Shown here piece after piece: positions 44,666-52,965 of a stretch of 64,000 nucleotides of DNA. A model generated the notes under the pieces. It saw nothing but the letters and a program-made list of their open reading frames with translations, had not been told where the DNA came from and searched no databases. A program made the translations under genes and the position numbers. How positions within the stretch are numbered: position 1 is the first letter of the stretch; each line of letters starts with the position of its first letter. Source of the DNA: Paenibacillus oralis (GTDB lineage Bacteria > Bacillota > Bacilli > Paenibacillales > Paenibacillaceae); NCBI RefSeq assembly GCF_003863965.1, contig NZ_RRCN01000001.1:2428527-2492526 (forward strand). Reading direction: 5' to 3'.

Positions 44666-44726
44666 TTTAGTTGGTTTGGCTAGTAGTACAGGTTTAATTA
44701 CAACAGTAGTACACGGTTATTGGTAA
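44652..44726 (+). CDS. Candidate signalling-peptide precursor, 24 codons
   Basis: The frame starts with ATG at 44652, inside the last five codons of the regulator but in another frame, and ends with TAA. It encodes MTIVSLVGLASS... ending VVHGYW: a hydrophobic N-terminal stretch with no lysine and an aromatic C-terminus. Overlap with the regulator gene would couple translation, since no good Shine-Dalgarno site is present. Size and position fit RRNPP pheromone precursors, but the absence of a basic n-region and of a clear cleavage site leaves it unproven. Confidence 0.55.
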   Translation: MTIVSLVGLASSTGLITTVVHGYW

Positions 44727-44754
44727 TATATTTGCCTTGAACTATACGAAAAAG

Positions 44755-44790
44755 TAGGGTTCAGTCCATTTGGGCTGGCCCTATTTTTAT
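44755..44790 (+). terminator. Terminator after regulator-peptide unit
   Basis: TAGGG (44755-44759) pairs with CCCTA (44779-44783), with inner CAG/CTG pairing, followed by a T run. It ends the regulator-peptide transcription unit 28 bases past the peptide stop. Confidence 0.8.
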
Positions 44791-44936
44791 TTTGCCCAAA
44801 GTTGTTAGATTTGGCTTTATAGATAACAATTAACCATAAGGAGAATTATAAAATTTTGGTATTTTTTATACTATGCAGTAGGCCTCAGCATGTAATATTT
44901 AGCAACATCTCCTAATATGTTCATGGGGTGAGAGCT

Positions 44937-45116
44937 ATGAGCAATTCGGAGAGAATGAAACTCCGTATAGAGATGGAGAGAAAAGAATTAAATCGTTTAG
45001 CGCAGCGGTACGGGTTGAGGCACAAAAGGGTCATTCATCAGTCGGTCCTATTGGACGGGCTGCTCAATAAGTACAACAAGTTTACAGATGTACGCAGAAA
45101 GCAGCCGATTGCTTAA
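44937..45116 (+). CDS. Spo0E-like aspartyl-phosphate phosphatase
   Basis: A 59-residue protein from the ATG at 44937 (GGGGTGAGAG site). It shows the helix-turn-helix hairpin of the family with the signature S36-x3-D40 (HQSVLLDGLLNKY). Spo0E proteins remove phosphate from Spo0A and so delay sporulation. It lies 210 bases after a putative peptide-signalling unit, a setting in which cell density could influence sporulation. Confidence 0.85.
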   Translation: MSNSERMKLRIEMERKELNRLAQRYGLRHKRVIHQSVLLDGLLNKYNKFTDVRRKQPIA

Positions 45117-45133
45117 TCGGCTACTTTCTTCTT
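45097..45133 (+). terminator. Terminator overlapping the 3' end of the Spo0E-like gene
   Basis: GAAAG and AGCCGAT (45097-45109) pair with ATCGGCT and CTTTC (45116-45128). The stem includes the last codons of the gene, and a T-rich stretch follows. Confidence 0.7.
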
Positions 45134-45136
45134 TGG

Positions 45137-45436
45137 TCAATTTTTTAGTTTTTCTTCTTCTTCGATGGGTTTTGCCATTATTTCCAAAACTAGATCCAAT
45201 GAATAACCTTTCGAAATCAGTCTATGTATGATCCTTTGTCGTCCGAACAAAATACCTATTTCTAGGCCCTCTTTGAATCCTATTTCGTATCCTTCCTTGT
45301 ATCCTATTTCGTATCCTAGGCGCATCCAGGCCGGCATTGATTCCATAAGGGTTTCACTCTCCTTGCGACAAAGTATAAATTGACTTTGCATGTACATAGT
45401 AATCTCAAATCGCTTATAGATATGGTAGGGGCTCAA
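45137..45436 (-). pseudogene. C-terminal remnant of an Rpn-family gene
   Basis: Only the last about 75 residues are homologous to the adjacent full-length genes (ESMPAWMRLGYE... and the C-terminal helix with PIEEEEKL). Upstream residues are unrelated. The region that is a single EKG repeat in the neighbours is expanded here to a longer series (EIGYKEGYEIGFKEGLEIG). It could be a decayed fourth copy, or a small C-terminal product retained on purpose, as small Rpn isoforms exist in Escherichia coli. Confidence 0.7.
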
Positions 45437-45445
45437 TTCGGTTGT

Positions 45446-46399
45446 TCAGTTGTTCTGTAACTTCCGCACTTCCTCAATCGGCAATTTGATAGTTTCGGCC
45501 ACTTCCTCCAAAGAAAATCCTTTGGCAATGAGCCTGCGGGCAATGTTTTGCCGTTCGGTTTGAACTGCCTTCACTACTTCTTCTAATCCTTCCTCCCGCC
45601 CTTTTTCATACCCCAGACGCATCCAGGCTGGCATCAATTCCATGATAGTTTCCCTCTCTTCCGGATATTGATTGGTTAATTCATTGAACATTGTTTCGTC
45701 CTGTTTCGGATCAGGCACGAAATATAAGTCGGCAATGGACATAATGAGCTTCATTCGCGCGTCGTCTAATTTTTTTCCTAGTTGTAAAATCATCCGCAAA
45801 TACGCAAAGCGCATTTCCTTTTCTTCGCCTTTATTGTATCCCATTTTGGCCAGCAATGCAGCAGCGACGGGGTTGTTGGAATCGACAAATTTTCGCCAAT
45901 GATGATTCCGCAATTCCACTTTCAGAAATTGAAAATGCAGGATTTCCTGACCGGGGATATCCATGCTAAAAGAGTTTCGCTCATCATGCATACCGTCGCC
46001 GGTAAACACGGCAATCGGGATGATCAGCTTATGTTCTTTCCGGTGGCGTTCGAACAATCGGCTGAAGTAGATAAACATCCTTTCGTGGAAATCCGGCTGT
46101 TTATACGATTGCGGCTCAAGATGAATAAGTATGTAGGCGTCCGTGGCAACATACTTCGTTTCCAGCAGAAGATCAAGCGTGCGGGACTCTTCGCCAACGA
46201 TGTCAACGAGTTGCTCCTGCATAAGAAAACGGGTCTGGCGGTGATCCAGCAGTTTGTTGAGTTCGGGGAAGAACAGCGCAATAAATTCGGCAAAAAAGGT
46301 TTGCAGCAATTTTTTAAAAGCCTCATCGTGCGGGACAAAGTCTTTGCCATAATTCGGTCCGAACGGCTTTTCCCACACTTCTTGCACATAAGTACTCAT
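45446..46399 (-). CDS. Rpn-family nuclease (PD-(D/E)XK), copy 1
   Basis: A 317-residue protein of the recombination-promoting nuclease / putative transposase family. The start at 46399 (MSTYVQEVWEKPFG) follows GGATGGGTGA. The nuclease core shows D76, E80 and K82 (TLDLLLETK) and the following HLEPQ motif. The C-terminal tail has a charged linker of variable length (GYEKGREEGLEEVVKAV) and a terminal helix. Rpn proteins are DNA endonucleases; recent work in E. coli links them to phage defence with small C-terminal isoforms as inhibitors. Copy 1 has 12 more bases in the tail than copies 2 and 3. Confidence 0.88.
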   Translation of the reverse strand: MSTYVQEVWEKPFGPNYGKDFVPHDEAFKKLLQTFFAEFIALFFPELNKLLDHRQTRFLMQEQLVDIVGEESRTLDLLLETKYVATDAYILIHLEPQSYKQPDFHERMFIYFSRLFERHRKEHKLIIPIAVFTGDGMHDERNSFSMDIPGQEILHFQFLKVELRNHHWRKFVDSNNPVAAALLAKMGYNKGEEKEMRFAYLRMILQLGKKLDDARMKLIMSIADLYFVPDPKQDETMFNELTNQYPEERETIMELMPAWMRLGYEKGREEGLEEVVKAVQTERQNIARRLIAKGFSLEEVAETIKLPIEEVRKLQNN

Positions 46400-46439
46400 G
46401 GAATCACCCATCCTTTCTTTACTAGAAACCCGAAAACAC

Positions 46440-46483
46440 AAAAAAACACACCGCGAACGCACTTCAAGTGCATCGCGAGTGTG
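46440..46483 (-). terminator. Terminator-like hairpin in the leader of Rpn copy 1
   Basis: CACAC, GCGA and GCAC on one arm pair with GTGC, TCGC and GTGTG on the other, followed on the minus strand by a T run. The hairpin sits between the end of copy 2 and the start of copy 1. It is repeated exactly 1079 bases further on, before copy 2, and in variant form before copy 3 (about 48600-48651). It would insulate each copy from read-through or attenuate it. Confidence 0.75.
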
Positions 46484-46536
46484 CTTCACCCGAAATATCG
46501 TTAAAATTTGGCGCATAGAAACCTAAATGAGCTTAT

Positions 46537-47478
46537 TCAGGAATTCTGTAACTTCCGCACTTCCTCAATCGGCAATTCGATAGTTTCGGCCACTTCCTCC
46601 AAAGAAAATCCTTTGGCAAAGAGCCTGCGGGCAATGTTTTGCCGTTCGGTTTGAACTGCCTTCACTGCTTCTTCCAATCCTTTTTCATACCCCAGACGCA
46701 TCCAGGCTGGCATCAATTCCATGATAGTTTCCCTCTCTTTCGAATATGGTTTGGTTAATTCATAGAGCATTGCTTCGTCCTGTTTCGGATCAGGCACGAA
46801 ATATAAATCGGCAATGGACATGATGAGCTTCATTCGCGCGTCGTCTAGTTTTTTTCCTAGTTGTAAAATCATCCGCAAATACGCAAAGCGCATTTCCTTT
46901 TCTTCGCCTTTATTGTATCCCATTTTGGCCAGCAATGCAGCAGCAACGGGGTTGTTGGAATCGACAAATTTTCGCCAATGATGATTCCGCAATTCCACTT
47001 TCAGAAATTGAAAATGCAGGATTCCCTGACCGGGGATATCCATGCTAAGCGAGTTTTGCTCATCATGCATACCGTCGCCGGTAAACACGGCAATCGGGAT
47101 GATCAGCTTATGTTCTTTCCGGTGGCGTTCGAACAATCGGCTGAAGTAGATAAACATTCTCTCATGGAAATCTGGCTGTTTATACGATTGCGGCTCAAGA
47201 TGAATAAGTATGTAGGCGTCCGTGGCAACATACTTCGTTTCCAGCAGAAGATCAAGCGTGCGGGACTCTTCGCCAACGATATCAACGAGCTGCTCCTGCA
47301 TAAGAAAACGGGTCTGGCGGTGATCCAGCAGTTTGTTGAGTTCGGGGAAGAACAGCGCAATAAATTCGGCAAAAAAGGTTTGCAGCAATTTTTTAAAAGC
47401 CTCATCGTGCGGGACAAAGTCTTTGCCATAATTCGGTCCGAACGGCTTTTCCCACACTTCTTGCACATAAGTACTCAT
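46537..47478 (-). CDS. Rpn-family nuclease (PD-(D/E)XK), copy 2, hybrid
   Basis: A 313-residue protein with the same catalytic residues as copy 1. From about 46517 to 47336 its DNA is identical by eye to copy 3, and from about 47291 through the leader it is identical to copy 1, so the gene is a recombinant of its neighbours with the switch between 47290 and 47337. The spacing between equivalent points of the three copies is 1079 bases. The reading frame is intact because the N-terminal part comes from copy 1. Confidence 0.88.
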   Translation of the reverse strand: MSTYVQEVWEKPFGPNYGKDFVPHDEAFKKLLQTFFAEFIALFFPELNKLLDHRQTRFLMQEQLVDIVGEESRTLDLLLETKYVATDAYILIHLEPQSYKQPDFHERMFIYFSRLFERHRKEHKLIIPIAVFTGDGMHDEQNSLSMDIPGQGILHFQFLKVELRNHHWRKFVDSNNPVAAALLAKMGYNKGEEKEMRFAYLRMILQLGKKLDDARMKLIMSIADLYFVPDPKQDEAMLYELTKPYSKERETIMELMPAWMRLGYEKGLEEAVKAVQTERQNIARRLFAKGFSLEEVAETIELPIEEVRKLQNS

Positions 47479-47615
47479 GGAATCACCCATCCTTTCTTTA
47501 CTAGAAACCCGAAAACACAAAAAAACACACCGCGAACGCACTTCAAGTGCATCGCGAGTGTGCTTCACCCGAAATATCGTTAAAATTTGGCGCATAGAAA
47601 CCTAAATGAGCTTAT

Positions 47616-48558
47616 TCAGGAATTCTGTAACTTCCGCACTTCCTCAATCGGCAATTCGATAGTTTCGGCCACTTCCTCCAAAGAAAATCCTTTGGCAAAG
47701 AGCCTGCGGGCAATGTTTTGCCGTTCGGTTTGAACTGCCTTCACTGCTTCTTCCAATCCTTTTTCATACCCCAGACGCATCCAGGCTGGCATCAATTCCA
47801 TGATAGTTTCCCTCTCTTTCGAATATGGTTTGGTTAATTCATAGAGCATTGCTTCGTCCTGTTTCGGATCAGGCACGAAATATAAATCGGCAATGGACAT
47901 GATGAGCTTCATTCGCGCGTCGTCTAGTTTTTTTCCTAGTTGTAAAATCATCCGCAAATACGCAAAGCGCATTTCCTTTTCTTCGCCTTTATTGTATCCC
48001 ATTTTGGCCAGCAATGCAGCAGCAACGGGGTTGTTGGAATCGACAAATTTTCGCCAATGATGATTCCGCAATTCCACTTTCAGAAATTGAAAATGCAGGA
48101 TTCCCTGACCGGGGATATCCATGCTAAGCGAGTTTTGCTCATCATGCATACCGTCGCCGGTAAACACGGCAATCGGGATGATCAGCTTATGTTCTTTCCG
48201 GTGGCGTTCGAACAATCGGCTGAAGTAGATAAACATTCTCTCATGGAAATCTGGCTGTTTATACGATTGCGGCTCAAGATGAATAAGTATGTAGGCGTCC
48301 GTGGCAACATACTTCGTTTCCAGCAGAAGATCAAGCGTGCGGGACTCTTCGCCAACGATATCAACGAGCTGCTCCTGCATAAGAAAACGGGTCTGGCGGT
48401 GATCCAGCAGTTTGTCGAGTTCGGGGAAGAACAGCGCAATAAATTCGGCGAAAAAAGTTTGCAGCAGCTTTTTTAAAAGCCTCATCGTGCGGGATAAAGT
48501 CTTTGCCATAATTCGGTCCGAACGGCTTTTCCCGTACTGCTTGCGCATAAACATTCAT
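47616..48558 (-). pseudogene. Rpn-family nuclease, copy 3, frameshifted
   Basis: The proper start is the ATG at 48558 (MNVYAQAVREKPFG). After FIPHDEAFKK one extra base next to a run of six A (around 48470) shifts the frame, so translation continues into AAANFFRR and a premature stop, while the nuclease frame resumes as LLQTFFAEF. The remaining 290 codons are intact and identical to copy 2. Loss of one A by polymerase slippage would restore the frame, but the run is short, so inactivation is more likely. Confidence 0.85.
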
Positions 48559-48702
48559 GAAATCACCCACCCTTTCTTTACTAGAAATCCGAAAACACAA
48601 AAAAAGCACACCGCGAACGCCTAAATAAGCGCATCGCGAGTGTGCTTCACTCGTTTTGTATCCTATATGACAAGTGTAAACCTTTATAGGGATTTTGGCA
48701 AT

Positions 48703-50283
48703 CTACCGGAATGAAGTAACCAACCCCTGCAGCAGGGTACGCACATCGTATTGATATTGGTTGATCGGCGCAATCGGCTTGTTGATGCCAAGCAGTCCGT
48801 ACACGGCCATCCGCGCGGCTCTCACCGAATATTCTTCGGTAAAGACGACGTCGTCCGAGATTTCGCAGAATTGGCTGATAAACGCCAGGTTCGTCGAGCC
48901 ATCAGGGATCACCTTTGGCCGGTCGCCTATCGCTCTAGGCATAAACTGCGCCGTAATATACGGCATCATGCAGGGGATGCAATTGGCCGAAGCGATGATC
49001 TCATCCATGTCCTTTTCGAATTTGAGATGATGGAGCAGCTCGGTTAAAATTTCCTCGCCGGTACAGTCGGACATTTTCTTATTTACATAATCGCCGATAC
49101 GATCCGGGAACAGCCCGTAGCCCCAAAACACCTTCACATGCTCCGGCTGATTGCGGAAATGCGGCTGGTAAGCCAGGACAATCGACATCAGCCAACTGGA
49201 ATCTTTGAAAGTAACGAGCGCCCCGGTCCCGGGTTTGTTACGGGAGAAGGCTTCCATCAGCTCAAAAAACCGCGAATCCCGAAAGGTGACGGTGAACGAT
49301 TCCCACTTGGAGCCGTCGATATGATCAGCGAAGGATGAAGGGTTCCCGAGGCCTGCCTTCTTGGCGGCGATGTTTTCCCACAGCTTCCACGAGCTTCCTT
49401 TGCCGCCCAGCTTTGGAGCTGTTGTCATGGAGCCGAGGCTGGAGCCCTCCGTCATCGACCCGTTGGTCACGATCACCAGATCGCCTTCCGTCAAATCGAG
49501 CGCCGTTTCTGCGCCGTCTTTGACATAGTGCATCCGCGTCACGGTAATGCCGTCTCCGTCTTTGAAATCGAGATCGGTTACCGTGCATTTTAACGTGAAA
49601 TCGACGCCATGCTCCTCCAGATACTTGTGCATTGGCAGAATAATGGAATCGTATTGATTGTAAGGGGTTCGGGTCACCCCTTCCAGCGTATGAATGCGCG
49701 GAAACTCATGCATGAACCGGATCATGTATCTTTTCAGCTCCACCGCGCTGTGCCAAGGCTGAAAGGCGAAAGTTGTCGCCCACATATACCAGAAATTCGT
49801 CTCGAAAAAATGCGGTCCAAACCAGTCGTTAATCCGCGCTTTCCCCAATGCCTCCTCCGGCGTCATGATCAGTTTGACCATGGCGAGCCGGTCGGCCATG
49901 TCAAAGCCCATGGAGCTAACATCCACCACTTCGCCATGCTTGTTTACCAGCCTTGCATTGGAATGCGTGGGATGAGCCGTATCAAAAGCGATGATTTCCT
50001 CGCGAAGGGAAAGGTCCGGATTGTCCAATGACGGGATGGACCACAGCAAATCCCACGTATTTTCGTAAGTTTCGTCGTTCAGCATCCGGCCGCCGCGAAT
50101 GACGTACCCCTGTTCAACGTTTCCGGCACCGTCATTGCTGCCGCCTAACACCTTCATTTCCTCCAAAATGTGAATTTGCTGGCCGGGAAAGCCGCAATCT
50201 CTGATCAGGAACGCCGCGCCCGCAAGCGAAGCGATTCCCCCACCGACAAAATAGACCTGTCTGCCGCTATAGTCCGCTGACAT
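48703..50283 (-). CDS. ohyA: Oleate hydratase (fatty acid hydratase)
   Basis: A 526-residue flavoprotein; the ATG at 50283 has GGAGG at 8 bases. It starts with the FAD-binding GGGIASLAGAAFLIRD and shows GGRMLNDETYENTWDLL, WYMWATTFAFQPWHSAVELKRY and EYSVRAARMAVYGLL, all typical of this family. The enzyme adds water to cis-9 unsaturated fatty acids, giving 10-hydroxy acids, which detoxifies free fatty acids. A DhaS-like TetR gene lies upstream on the same strand, with a possible operator between. Confidence 0.95.
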   Translation of the reverse strand: MSADYSGRQVYFVGGGIASLAGAAFLIRDCGFPGQQIHILEEMKVLGGSNDGAGNVEQGYVIRGGRMLNDETYENTWDLLWSIPSLDNPDLSLREEIIAFDTAHPTHSNARLVNKHGEVVDVSSMGFDMADRLAMVKLIMTPEEALGKARINDWFGPHFFETNFWYMWATTFAFQPWHSAVELKRYMIRFMHEFPRIHTLEGVTRTPYNQYDSIILPMHKYLEEHGVDFTLKCTVTDLDFKDGDGITVTRMHYVKDGAETALDLTEGDLVIVTNGSMTEGSSLGSMTTAPKLGGKGSSWKLWENIAAKKAGLGNPSSFADHIDGSKWESFTVTFRDSRFFELMEAFSRNKPGTGALVTFKDSSWLMSIVLAYQPHFRNQPEHVKVFWGYGLFPDRIGDYVNKKMSDCTGEEILTELLHHLKFEKDMDEIIASANCIPCMMPYITAQFMPRAIGDRPKVIPDGSTNLAFISQFCEISDDVVFTEEYSVRAARMAVYGLLGINKPIAPINQYQYDVRTLLQGLVTSFR

Positions 50284-50383
50284 AACCGTCGCCTCCATAG
50301 ATTTGATGAGATCGGAACAACCTAAATGTATTACATTCCCTGGCAGTTCAAAATCATCAAAGGGAGGCGGATGACCAATTTTT

Positions 50384-50398
50384 AGACAGTCGGTCTGT
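50384..50398. promoter_or_regulatory. Possible TetR operator upstream of ohyA
   Basis: AGACAGTCGGTCTGT contains the inverted pairs AGAC-N5-GTCT and ACAG-N5-CTGT. It lies about 100 bases before ohyA in a region that could hold its promoter. Sites with AGAC..GTCT ends are bound by several Bacillus TetR proteins. The assignment is tentative. Confidence 0.4.
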
Positions 50399-50468
50399 AT
50401 TGTATGGAGAATCGCCGCAAGACTGGTTCTGTCGACAAATCTTTACATGATTTTTATTTTTAACAGGG

Positions 50469-50789
50469 ATGCTTGTGCTTGGTAGTATAACGGCGTGCGG
50501 TAACGATGCGGCCGGGACGAATGAGGAGAATGAATTGGTACCCGCCGTAAGTTCACAGGATCAAACTGGTGATGCCGCCGGACAAGCCAAAGAAACGACA
50601 AACGTGCAAGACGGGCAACCGGTGACGGAACCGGACCTGGAAATCGAGCGTATTTTGAAGCAATTGCTGGAGGCCTGCGTTAGCGGTGATGAAGAAGGTT
50701 ACCGCAGCGCATTCCCGTCGGAAAAAACGGCCGAACCATACATGTGGATCGCTTGGATGGGGACAATCAGGTCAGTCGCGATCGATTAG
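50469..50789 (+). pseudogene. Degraded lipoprotein gene
   Basis: The frame from the ATG at 50469 encodes 106 residues beginning in the middle of a lipoprotein signal (MLVLGSITACGN). In the same frame the bases upstream read FLFLTG after a stop, so the hydrophobic segment is complete but its start has been lost, probably by a small deletion near an ATG at about 50448. The acidic, Gln/Thr-rich mature part ends abruptly (YMWIAWMGTIRSVAID) and overlaps the end of the TetR gene. Read as a remnant of a longer lipoprotein. Confidence 0.6.
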
Positions 50790-51359
50790 ATCAGCGGCTT
50801 TTCTTTCATACCGGCGCAGCGCCCGCACGAAATTGCCTTCCATCAATTCGCTTAGCTTGCCGATGATAACCTCCGGCTGCTCCTTCATGCCGTCCCGCAT
50901 CCACTCGATCACCAGCCCGGCAAACGCCAGCGTGTAAAAGTTGGTCAGAAACCGCTTATCCGCTTCCTCAACGCGCATGCCGCAGGACACCTCATTGACG
51001 ACCCCCATGATGAGTTCGTTCGTGACCGAATACAGATAGGCATCGAGATGACTTCTGGCCAGGGAATGGAGTGTATTCAGGCAGAAGGCTTTATTTTCTC
51101 CAATATATTTAAAAATTTTATAAAACCCGATCGTCCAGGTGCTGTAGCTGCGCTCCCCGGCAATGGCATCCACCGCTTCCGTCTGATAGATCCAGCCGAG
51201 CAGCTCGTAGATATCCTTAAAATGATAATAAAACGTCTGCCGGTTTAGCCCGCAATCGTCCACGATATGCTTGACGGTGATTTTGTTCAGGGGGACATGG
51301 CGCATGATTTGCTTCAGCGAGGCGGCGAGCGCCTTTTTGGTGAGGTGGGAGCTGGACAA
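50772..51359 (-). CDS. TetR/AcrR-family regulator, DhaS-like
   Basis: A 195-residue protein. The start is taken as the TTG at 51359 (AGGTGATATT upstream), giving the N-terminus MSSSHLTKKALAASLKQIM that is typical of DhaS-type regulators; longer starts are not homologous. The HTH covers about 20-55 (ITVKHIVDDCGLNRQTFYYHF). Family members act as activators or repressors of dihydroxyacetone kinase or unrelated operons. The nearest downstream gene on its strand is oleate hydratase, the most likely target. Confidence 0.85.
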   Translation of the reverse strand: MSSSHLTKKALAASLKQIMRHVPLNKITVKHIVDDCGLNRQTFYYHFKDIYELLGWIYQTEAVDAIAGERSYSTWTIGFYKIFKYIGENKAFCLNTLHSLARSHLDAYLYSVTNELIMGVVNEVSCGMRVEEADKRFLTNFYTLAFAGLVIEWMRDGMKEQPEVIIGKLSELMEGNFVRALRRYERKAADLIDRD

Positions 51360-51504
51360 AAATATCACCTGCCTGTAAAAATACATCCTTGGATAATCCT
51401 GTATTTCTATTATATGCGGGTCCTGAAGCTTTCTCAAAAAGCAAGCCTGGATGGAGTCCGGTTTTCCGGAAGACCAGATACCCTCGGGCACCTGGACCTT
51501 ATAA

Positions 51505-51914
51505 GGCATGGTAGAGGGGCGAGGAGAAGAGGACCTGGAGGGGGCTAAGGGACACCAGAGCCGTTATTTGAGGAAAAACGGAGGTTTGCAAAATGTAACG
51601 GACACAGAAGACCTTATTTGCCTCAAATCGTGCTGGATGAACGGGTTTAGAGCGAAATAGGGTCGTGTGTGTCCGTTAGGCTGGGAAATAACCGGGAAAT
51701 GGGCGAATAAGGTCACTGGAGTCCGTTAGAGCAGCGTCCAAAGTTTAGGAAGAGCCGAATTCCTCGGTGCTTCCTTACATGAAAAAAGGGGAAGGGTTTT
51801 CGGAGTAGAACCGAGGAGGGAATAGGCATGGGGGGAACCCCCATACCCATTCCTCCAATCGCTCCAAAGTAGAAGTCAGAGCCATTAAAGGACGCCGTCA
51901 GGCGTTTTTCTTAA
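51505..51914. repeat. TAACGGACAC-family quartet, copy A, flanking the efflux region
   Basis: Palindrome units lie at 51546, 51596 and, inverted, ending at 51678 and 51728 (50 bases apart in each pair). The homology with the copy at 60582-60902 begins at GGCATGGTAGAGGG (51505) and continues past the quartet to a shared hairpin GACGCC-GTCA-GGCGT with a T run (about 51890-51911). Copy A has about 100 bases more than copy B (51745-51846), including a strong GGGGG-AA-CCCCC hairpin. The 575-base gap between the TetR and SDR genes contains nothing else. Confidence 0.85.
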
Positions 51915-51934
51915 TATGGAAGACGGGCAGCGGC

Positions 51935-52678
51935 TTACAGGTTTTGCGATGTCGGGCGGACAATCAGCTCGTTGATTGTCACGTTCGCCGGCTGCTGGAT
52001 AGCAAACAACACCGTCTTGGCTATGTCGTTGGGGTCCAACTGCTGCCATTCCTTGCTCCCTAACTGCTCTAAAGCCGGATAAATCGAGTCGTCGGTAATC
52101 GTGCCGTAGAGCTCGGTTTCAACGGCGCCGGGGGAGATGAGGGTGGTCCGAATATTTTGATGCGCCGCCAGCTCGGTCCGCATGCCTTCCGTTAACACCC
52201 GCACCGCGTGTTTGGTGGCGCTGTAGACGGAACTGGAAGGGAAGGTCAAATGTCCCGCAATAGACGAGAAATTAATAATATGTCCCTCGTTGCGCGCTTC
52301 CATATGCTTGTATACGGCGGCCATCCCATATAGGACGCCCTTGATGTTTACATCGATCATTCGCTCCCATTCGTCAACCTTTAAATTCCGGAAAAAGGAA
52401 AGCGGCATGATCCCCGCGTTGTTAATCATGATGTCGATTTGTCCAAAGGTTGTAATCGTTTCGTCCGCCAATGCTTCAACGTCCGCGCGTGAGGTGACGT
52501 CCGTCACCCTGTAACCGGCTTCGCCTCCGGCGTCCCGGATTTCTGCCTGCAATTGCTTCAAGCGTTCTTCCCGGCGAGCCGCCATCATGACCTTAATCCC
52601 GTGTTGGGCGAGGAGCTTGGCTGTAGCTGCCCCCATTCCGCTGCTGGCACCTGTAATAATTGCTGTTTTTGCATTCAT
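51935..52678 (-). CDS. SDR-family oxidoreductase under MerR control
   Basis: A 247-residue short-chain dehydrogenase with GASSGMGAAT (cofactor site), NNAGIM near residue 88, a catalytic serine in NFSSIAG and Y-SATK. It belongs to the YwfD/YdfG-like group of general NADP-dependent reductases. The promoter has the 19-base spacer typical of MerR activation and the AGTTAACT palindrome also found before the merR gene upstream. A role against reactive aldehydes would fit but is inference. Confidence 0.92.
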   Translation of the reverse strand: MNAKTAIITGASSGMGAATAKLLAQHGIKVMMAARREERLKQLQAEIRDAGGEAGYRVTDVTSRADVEALADETITTFGQIDIMINNAGIMPLSFFRNLKVDEWERMIDVNIKGVLYGMAAVYKHMEARNEGHIINFSSIAGHLTFPSSSVYSATKHAVRVLTEGMRTELAAHQNIRTTLISPGAVETELYGTITDDSIYPALEQLGSKEWQQLDPNDIAKTVLFAIQQPANVTINELIVRPTSQNL

Positions 52679-52732
52679 GTGGTATTTCCTCCCTGGATAA
52701 GATTATTACCAGACTTCGCTGGCCCCAAGTTT

Positions 52733-52763
52733 ATGTTAATAAGTGGAGTTAACTATAAGTCAA
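52733..52763 (-). promoter_or_regulatory. MerR-type promoter of the SDR gene
   Basis: On the minus strand TTGACT (52763-52758) and TAACAT (52738-52733) are separated by 19 bases, longer than the normal 17. The spacer contains the palindrome AGTTAACT at 52747-52754. This is the standard design for promoters untwisted by MerR activators. Confidence 0.75.
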
Positions 52764-52908
52764 GCGCCGGTAAAAAGATAAATTTCCCCCGGCAAAAAGC
52801 CGCATGAACCGCAAAAATTCACAAAAATCACGGGACAAAAACAGCGGTAAGAGGAGAAATAAGCCCAATTGTCTTATACCTTACTCTAACCTTGGGCTCC
52901 AAATAAAT

Positions 52909-52932
52909 ACGCGCCCCCACAAGGAGGCGCGT
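52909..52932 (-). terminator. Terminator of the merR gene
   Basis: ACGCGCC-rich and GGCGCGT-rich arms (52909-52918 and 52923-52932) pair with one mismatch. The minus strand continues with ATTTATTT, 34 bases after the merR stop. Confidence 0.7.
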
Positions 52933-52965
52933 TAGGCTCCATGTCATAAACCGCCGGCGGCCGCT

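Noticed and set aside
48361..48558. Programmed frameshifting in Rpn copy 3 at the A-run
   Set aside because: The bases are not a standard -1 slippery heptamer in the right frame; the needed shift is +1 or loss of one A in a run of only six. Simple inactivation is more likely.
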